From Catillopecten margaritatus gill symbiont (GTDB lineage Bacteria; Pseudomonadota; Gammaproteobacteria; PS1; Pseudothioglobaceae), in assembly GCA_037956075.1 (NCBI GenBank), contig CP138327.1:124001-188000 (forward strand): a stretch of DNA of 64,000 nucleotides, written 5' to 3'. Under the pieces are notes generated by a model that was given only the letters and a program-made list of their open reading frames with translations, made no database searches and was not told the DNA's origin. Positions 59,832 to 64,000 of the stretch are shown here, one piece after another; positions within the stretch are counted from its first letter, which is position 1, and the number at the start of each line of letters is the position of its first letter. The translations under genes and the position numbers were made by a program.

Positions 59832-60019
59832 TGGACGCAAAAGAATTAAGAAGTCAAGATACTCAAGCACTTAACGAAACTTTAATGGGGCTTTTAAAAG
59901 AGCACTTTGAAATGCGTATGCAACATAAAAGTGCGCAGTTAGAGGATGCGTCTAAGTTGAAGAAGATTAAAAAGTCGATTGCACGAGTTAAAACTATTAT
60001 TAAAGAGAAGCAAGTATGA
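59831..60019 (+). CDS. rpmC: Large-subunit ribosomal protein L29
   Basis: Ribosomal protein uL29, 62 residues (E. coli 63). Two-helix protein at the tunnel exit with [20 protein letters not shown] and [10 protein letters not shown]. Overlaps rplP by one base and rpsQ by four (ATGA). Confidence 0.97.
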   Translation: MDAKELRSQDTQALNETLMGLLKEHFEMRMQHKSAQLEDASKLKKIKKSIARVKTIIKEKQV

Positions 60020-60282
60020 GCGAAAATAAAGTAGAACGCGTATTAACAGGTAAGGTTGTTAGCAACAGTCGCGACAAAACAATTGCAGTGAAAATCGAGC
60101 GTAAAGTAAGACACCCGATTTACAAAAAATATATTATGCGTAGCACAAAGGTGCATGCTCATGATGCAAATAACGAATGCGGTTTAGGCGATACAGTAAG
60201 AGTAGTAGAAGCCAAACCATTTTCTAAAACCAAATGTTGGGCGTTGTTAGAAGTCCTTGAAAAATCAGTTGCGATTGATTGA
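60016..60282 (+). CDS. rpsQ: Small-subunit ribosomal protein S17
   Basis: Ribosomal protein uS17, 88 residues. OB-fold with [31 protein letters not shown] and [16 protein letters not shown]. Last gene of the S10 operon in the E. coli arrangement. Confidence 0.98.
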   Translation: MSENKVERVLTGKVVSNSRDKTIAVKIERKVRHPIYKKYIMRSTKVHAHDANNECGLGDTVRVVEAKPFSKTKCWALLEVLEKSVAID

Positions 60283-60313
60283 TTATTAGCCTATTTAAAG
60301 AAGAGAATATAAC

Positions 60314-60682
60314 ATGATTCAAATGCAAACAAAACTTCATATTGCAGACAACAGTGGTGGTGTCAAAGCAATGTGTATTAAAGTATTAGGTGGCTCTAAG
60401 CGTCGCTATGCAAATATTGGCGATGTAGTTAAAGTCAGTATCAAAGAAGCCGCACCGCGTGCCAAAGTGAAAAAAGGCGATGTTTACGACGCTGTGGTTG
60501 TTCGCACAGCACAAGGTGTTCGTCGCTCTGATGGTTCACGCATTCGTTTTGATAATAACGCAGTTGTGTTATTAAATACAAAACTTGAGCCAGTTGGCAC
60601 TCGTATCTTTGGCCCCGTAACGCGTGAGTTGCGTAGCGCTAAGTTTATGAAGATTGTGTCATTAGCGCCAGAGGTACTATAA
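60314..60682 (+). CDS. rplN: Large-subunit ribosomal protein L14
   Basis: Ribosomal protein uL14, 122 residues, with [20 protein letters not shown] and [11 protein letters not shown]. First gene of the spc operon order. It starts 31 bp after rpsQ, and no separate terminator is seen, so the S10 and spc genes may be one transcript. Shares a base with rplX. Confidence 0.98.
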   Translation: MIQMQTKLHIADNSGGVKAMCIKVLGGSKRRYANIGDVVKVSIKEAAPRAKVKKGDVYDAVVVRTAQGVRRSDGSRIRFDNNAVVLLNTKLEPVGTRIFGPVTRELRSAKFMKIVSLAPEVL

Positions 60683-60990
60683 TGCAAAAGATTAAATTAA
60701 ATGATGAAGTTATTGTCCTTACAGGTAAAGACAAAGGTTCAAAAGGAACGATAACAAAAGTAACCAACGACAAAGTTGTGGTTGAGGGTTTAAACATCGC
60801 TAAAAAGCATGTTAAGCCAAACCCAAATGCGGGCGTTACTGGTGGTATCGTTGATACTGAAATGCCAATGGCTATTTCAAATGTTGCGCTTTTTAATGCG
60901 GAGACTAAAAAAGCAGGTAAAGTTGGTATTCGTACTAATAAAGACGGCAACAAAGAAAGATTTTTTAAATCAAACGGCGAAACCGTTTGA
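60682..60990 (+). CDS. rplX: Large-subunit ribosomal protein L24
   Basis: Ribosomal protein uL24, 102 residues. KOW motif [17 protein letters not shown] at the N-terminus and [20 protein letters not shown] in the middle. An early 50S assembly initiator. Confidence 0.98.
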   Translation: MQKIKLNDEVIVLTGKDKGSKGTITKVTNDKVVVEGLNIAKKHVKPNPNAGVTGGIVDTEMPMAISNVALFNAETKKAGKVGIRTNKDGNKERFFKSNGETV

Positions 60991-61017
60991 GACAGTTAAA
61001 GGATAAAGGAAACTATC

Positions 61018-61569
61018 GTGTCTAGATTACAAGAACAATATAAAAAAGAAATTCTACCCGCTCTACAAAAAGAGTTAGGTCAGAAAAATCCAATGGCAAT
61101 CCCTAGGATTGAAAAGATTACTATCAATATGGGTTTAGGTAGTGCATTGGGCGATAAGAAAATTTTGCAAAGCGCATTAGAAGAAATGAGCTTAATTGCA
61201 GGTCAAAAACCAATGACTTGTATTGCACGCAAATCAGTAGCAAGTTTTAAGTTAAGAGAAGGTAATGCTATTGGTTGTAAAGTTACTTTACGCAAAGAAA
61301 AGATGTATGAATTTTTGGATCGCTTGGTTAATATTGCGATTCCGCGTATTCGTGACTTCCGTGGCTTGAATGAGAAATCATTCGATGGTCGTGGTAACTA
61401 CAACATGGGGTTAACGGAGCAAATCGTATTCCCAGAAATTGATTTCGAAAAAGTAACAAGAGTACGTGGTATGGATATTGCTATTACTACCAGTGCGCAA
61501 AATAATGAAGACGCTAAGAAACTATTGGCAATGTTTAATTTCCCATTTAAGGATAAAGATAATGGCTAA
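61018..61569 (+). CDS. rplE: Large-subunit ribosomal protein L5
   Basis: Ribosomal protein uL5, 183 residues (E. coli 179), starting from GTG after an AAAGGA ribosome site. Binds 5S rRNA. Conserved [30 protein letters not shown] and [11 protein letters not shown]. The 3' end overlaps the rpsN start by 8 bp. Confidence 0.97.
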   Translation: MSRLQEQYKKEILPALQKELGQKNPMAIPRIEKITINMGLGSALGDKKILQSALEEMSLIAGQKPMTCIARKSVASFKLREGNAIGCKVTLRKEKMYEFLDRLVNIAIPRIRDFRGLNEKSFDGRGNYNMGLTEQIVFPEIDFEKVTRVRGMDIAITTSAQNNEDAKKLLAMFNFPFKDKDNG

Positions 61570-61867
61570 AAAGTCTATGATAAATAGAGACCTTAAGCGC
61601 ACTAAGTTGGTTGCAAAATACCAGACTAAGCGCCTTGAGCTCAAGAAAATAATTAAGAGTGTAAACTCTTCTGATGAAGAACGCTTCCATGCAACCATTA
61701 AGTTGCAGGCATTACCGCGTGATGCCTCCCCGACAAGACAACGCAGTCGTTGTGGTTTGACGGGTCGTCCACACGGTTTTTACCGTAAATTTGGTCTTTC
61801 AAGAATTAAATTGAGAGAGCGCACCATGAACGGCGAAGTTCCTGGTTTATCTAAAGCAAGTTGGTAG
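61562..61867 (+). CDS. rpsN: Small-subunit ribosomal protein S14
   Basis: Ribosomal protein uS14, 101 residues, zinc-free long form as in E. coli. The start at 61562 ([17 protein letters not shown]) is inside the end of rplE; the frame reads upstream without similarity. [20 protein letters not shown] is conserved; the zinc-binding cysteine set of the short form is absent. Confidence 0.97.
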   Translation: MAKKSMINRDLKRTKLVAKYQTKRLELKKIIKSVNSSDEERFHATIKLQALPRDASPTRQRSRCGLTGRPHGFYRKFGLSRIKLRERTMNGEVPGLSKASW

Positions 61868-61878
61868 GAGAATAGATT

Positions 61879-62274
61879 ATGAGTATGTCTGACCCAGTCG
61901 CTGATATGTTAACCCGTATGCGTAATGCATATATGGTTGAGAAAAAAGAAGTTAACATTCCAGCATCAAATTTAAAATCTGCAATTGCGAGTGTAATGCA
62001 GCAAGAAGGCTATATTGAGTCATTTAGTGTTGTGGGTGAAAAAGCAGCCAAAACTTTAACGGTTAAGTTAAAGTATTATGATGAAAAGCCTGTTATTGAT
62101 ACCTTAAAAAGAATTTCAAAGCCAAGTTTGCGTGTTTATGTGAAAAGCACCGAAATGCCAAGCGTTATGAATGGTTTAGGTATTGTTATCGTTTCAACGC
62201 CTAAGGGTGTAATGACTGGACAAAATGCAGCCGCCCAAAATGTGGGTGGTGAAGTTTTGTGTAGCGTTTCTTAA
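61879..62274 (+). CDS. rpsH: Small-subunit ribosomal protein S8
   Basis: Ribosomal protein uS8, 131 residues, with MSDPVADMLTRMRNAYM, KRISKPSLRVYVK and the final GLGIVIVSTPKGVMTGQNA. In E. coli it autoregulates the spc operon by binding mRNA near rplE. Confidence 0.98.
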   Translation: MSMSDPVADMLTRMRNAYMVEKKEVNIPASNLKSAIASVMQQEGYIESFSVVGEKAAKTLTVKLKYYDEKPVIDTLKRISKPSLRVYVKSTEMPSVMNGLGIVIVSTPKGVMTGQNAAAQNVGGEVLCSVS

Positions 62275-62286
62275 AGGAGTTATAAG

Positions 62287-62832
62287 ATGTCTAGAGTAGC
62301 AAAATCACCAATTACCATTCCAGCCGGTACCGAAGTAAACATAAGTGGCACTTCAATGACAGTTAAAGGTAAATTAGGGCAAATGCAGATGGAAGTACAT
62401 CCTGCGGTAACGATTACGAATGCGGAGAATGTTTTAACCTTTGCGATTACCAAACTTGAAAAGAAAGAAGAAAAGAAAGCGTGGGCACAAGCAGGTACTG
62501 CAAGAGCCAACACTGCTAATTTAATTCAAGGTGTTTCCGAAGGTTGGTCAAAAACATTAACACTTATCGGTGTTGGTTACCGTGCAAAAGCAGCGGGTAA
62601 AGCTATAGATTTAACTTTGGGTTTTTCACACCCTGTTAAGTATGAATTGCCAGAAGGCATTACTGCTGAGACCCCTTCTCAAACTGAGATTGTGGTTAAG
62701 GGTATGGACAAGCAAAAAGTAGGTCAAGTGGCTGCTGAGATTCGTGCTTTCCGTCCGCCAGAGCCTTACAAAGGTAAAGGTGTTCGTTATACCGATGAGT
62801 ATGTGGTTCGTAAAGAAGCGAAGAAAAAATAA
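62287..62832 (+). CDS. rplF: Large-subunit ribosomal protein L6
   Basis: Ribosomal protein uL6, 181 residues (E. coli 177). Duplicated alpha-beta fold with MSRVAKSPITIPAGTEVNI at the start and EIRAFRPPEPYKGKGVRY near the end. It sits near the sarcin-ricin loop. Confidence 0.98.
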   Translation: MSRVAKSPITIPAGTEVNISGTSMTVKGKLGQMQMEVHPAVTITNAENVLTFAITKLEKKEEKKAWAQAGTARANTANLIQGVSEGWSKTLTLIGVGYRAKAAGKAIDLTLGFSHPVKYELPEGITAETPSQTEIVVKGMDKQKVGQVAAEIRAFRPPEPYKGKGVRYTDEYVVRKEAKKK

Positions 62833-62849
62833 TTAATTAAGGTATTGAT

Positions 62850-63191
62850 ATGAAACTTTCTAAAAAACAAGCTCGTTTAAGAAGAGCAACCAAATTTAGA
62901 GCTAAACATGCCGAGAAGGGCGTTGAGCGTTTATGTGTTTATAAAAGCTCACAGCATATTTATGCGCAAATTATTAGTGCTTGTGGTACTAAGACTTTGG
63001 CTCAAGCATCTAGCTTAAAAGAAAAAAACGGCGGCAATGTCGCAGCGGCAACTAAGATTGGTGCTGAAATTGCAGCAGCAGCGAAAAAAGCAAAAATCAC
63101 TAAGATTGCTTTTGACCGCTCTGGCTTTAAATACCACGGTCGCGTTCAAGCATTAGCTGACGCAGCCAGAGAAGGCGGCTTAGACTTCTAA
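62850..63191 (+). CDS. rplR: Large-subunit ribosomal protein L18
   Basis: Ribosomal protein uL18, 113 residues. 5S rRNA-binding protein with [31 protein letters not shown] and [20 protein letters not shown]. Confidence 0.98.
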   Translation: MKLSKKQARLRRATKFRAKHAEKGVERLCVYKSSQHIYAQIISACGTKTLAQASSLKEKNGGNVAAATKIGAEIAAAAKKAKITKIAFDRSGFKYHGRVQALADAAREGGLDF

Positions 63192-63234
63192 TAGTTTAAG
63201 CTTTAAAGGGAATTATAAAATAGGCGTATAAAGA

Positions 63235-63753
63235 ATGGCTGAATATAGAAAAAAGAATAATGACGATGATAATGACTACATTGAAAAATTGGTTAATATC
63301 CGTCGTGTTGTAAAAGTAGTTAAAGGAGGTCGAATCTTTGGTTTCTCAGCATTGGTTGTTGTTGGTGATGGCAATGGTAAAGTAGGTTACGGCACAGGTA
63401 AAGCCCGTGAAGTGCCTATCGCCATTCAAAAGGCAATGGACAAAGCGAAGAAAGCAATGAAGACAGTTCCCCTTAAAGACGGCACACTTTATTACCCTAT
63501 CACTTCAAATGTTGGCGCTGCAAAAGTTTATATGCAGCCTGCATCAGAAGGTACTGGTGTTATTGCAGGTGGACCAATGCGTAGTGTTTTGGAAGCGGTT
63601 GGTGTTCACAATATCTTAGCCAAATGTAACGGTACTCGCAACCCAATTAGTGTTGTTCGTGCAACGATTGAAGGTTTAACCTCAATGTCATCGCCACAAG
63701 CTGTTGCAGCTAAACGCGGCAAGACGGTTGAAGAAATCACTGGAGAAGCATAA
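63235..63753 (+). CDS. rpsE: Small-subunit ribosomal protein S5
   Basis: Ribosomal protein uS5, 172 residues (E. coli 167). [20 protein letters not shown] and [20 protein letters not shown] are the conserved RNA-binding stretches. It contributes to decoding accuracy. Its last stop base is the first base of rpmD. Confidence 0.98.
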   Translation: MAEYRKKNNDDDNDYIEKLVNIRRVVKVVKGGRIFGFSALVVVGDGNGKVGYGTGKAREVPIAIQKAMDKAKKAMKTVPLKDGTLYYPITSNVGAAKVYMQPASEGTGVIAGGPMRSVLEAVGVHNILAKCNGTRNPISVVRATIEGLTSMSSPQAVAAKRGKTVEEITGEA

Positions 63754-63989
63754 TGGCTGAAGAGAAAAAAGTAGCAGCAAAAAAAGCACCTGCAAAAAAA
63801 GCAGCATCTAAAAAGAACACAGTGAGCGTAACTTTGGTTAAGAGTTTTTTCGGTCGCCTGCCATCGCATCGTGCAACAATAACAGGTCTTGGGCTTAAGC
63901 GTATTAATCACACAGTAGAATTGATTGACACACCTGAAGTCAGAGGGATGATTAACAAAGTAGCTTACCTATTAAAGGTAGAAGGTTAA
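63753..63989 (+). CDS. rpmD: Large-subunit ribosomal protein L30 with N-terminal Ala/Lys extension
   Basis: Ribosomal protein uL30, 78 residues against 59 in E. coli. The core from about residue 22 ([20 protein letters not shown] through [13 protein letters not shown]) is standard. The first 21 residues are a lysine- and alanine-rich extension ([14 protein letters not shown]) like a histone H1 tail. The ATG overlaps the rpsE stop by one base, and no better internal ATG is seen, so the extension is probably real. Confidence 0.95.
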   Translation: MAEEKKVAAKKAPAKKAASKKNTVSVTLVKSFFGRLPSHRATITGLGLKRINHTVELIDTPEVRGMINKVAYLLKVEG

Positions 63990-63993
63990 AATT

Positions 63994-64000
63994 ATGGATA
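63994..64000 (+). CDS. rplO: Probable start of rplO (L15), cut by window edge
   Basis: An ATG four bases after the rpmD stop, with two codons visible. rplO is expected here from the canonical spc operon order; the sequence itself is too short to identify it. Confidence 0.5.

Overview
The window is a 64 kb piece of an AT-rich gammaproteobacterial chromosome. Gene content points to the SUP05 / Candidatus Thioglobus group of sulfur oxidisers, and the load of mobile and defence genes would fit a bathymodiolin-mussel-type thiotrophic symbiont better than a strongly reduced clam symbiont. This is inferred from gene families (a relic of flavocytochrome c sulfide dehydrogenase, cytochrome c maturation genes, low-GC ribosomal operons) and was not tested against a database.

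Layout. 1-2.7 kb (minus): apaH (cut by the window edge), apaG, rsmA, pdxA. 2.8-4.0 kb: a di-haem cytochrome of FccA type followed by a truncated, chimeric fccB and a 205-bp inverted-repeat element. 4.0-8.7 kb: an RND efflux pair. 8.9-16 kb: msbA-like exporter, pyrG, a small unknown gene, der, yfgM, hisS. 16-17.1 kb: an IS30-family insertion sequence. 17.2-24 kb: a membrane LytTR regulator, a repeat cluster, 5'-nucleotidase, yqiB, cpdA, alr, dnaB and rplI-rpsR-rpsF.

24.1-34.3 kb is the accessory region: a type I restriction-modification locus (hsdM, hsdS, hsdR) in which two RhuM-family genes and one Bro-N gene are translationally coupled to the restriction genes by ATGA overlaps. hsdS carries two single-base frameshifts. 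The first 211 bp of hsdR are duplicated on either side of the second rhuM. About 1.8 kb of decayed DNA contains an HNH-nuclease relic and Bro remnants. A 163-bp MITE-like hairpin with a 5-bp target duplication closes the island.

34.3-43.9 kb: radC, mtgA, tsaB, ccmC-D-E-G (no ccmF), hup, tRNA-Val, tRNA-Asp plus a tRNA-Asp remnant, a second repeat cluster, ppiD, fabI, a BT1-type transporter, lspA. 44-46.7 kb: a predicted STAND-type NTPase with six full, nearly identical 45-residue repeats. 46.7-50.9 kb: thiO, recJ (one frameshift), kdsD, a low-molecular-weight phosphatase. 50.9-64 kb: the str, S10 and spc ribosomal operons in canonical order from rpsL to the first bases of rplO.

Most genes are housekeeping. 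The points of interest are the RhuM/Bro-loaded restriction locus with its hsdR duplication, the nested repeat elements, the repeat-bearing NTPase and several broken genes.
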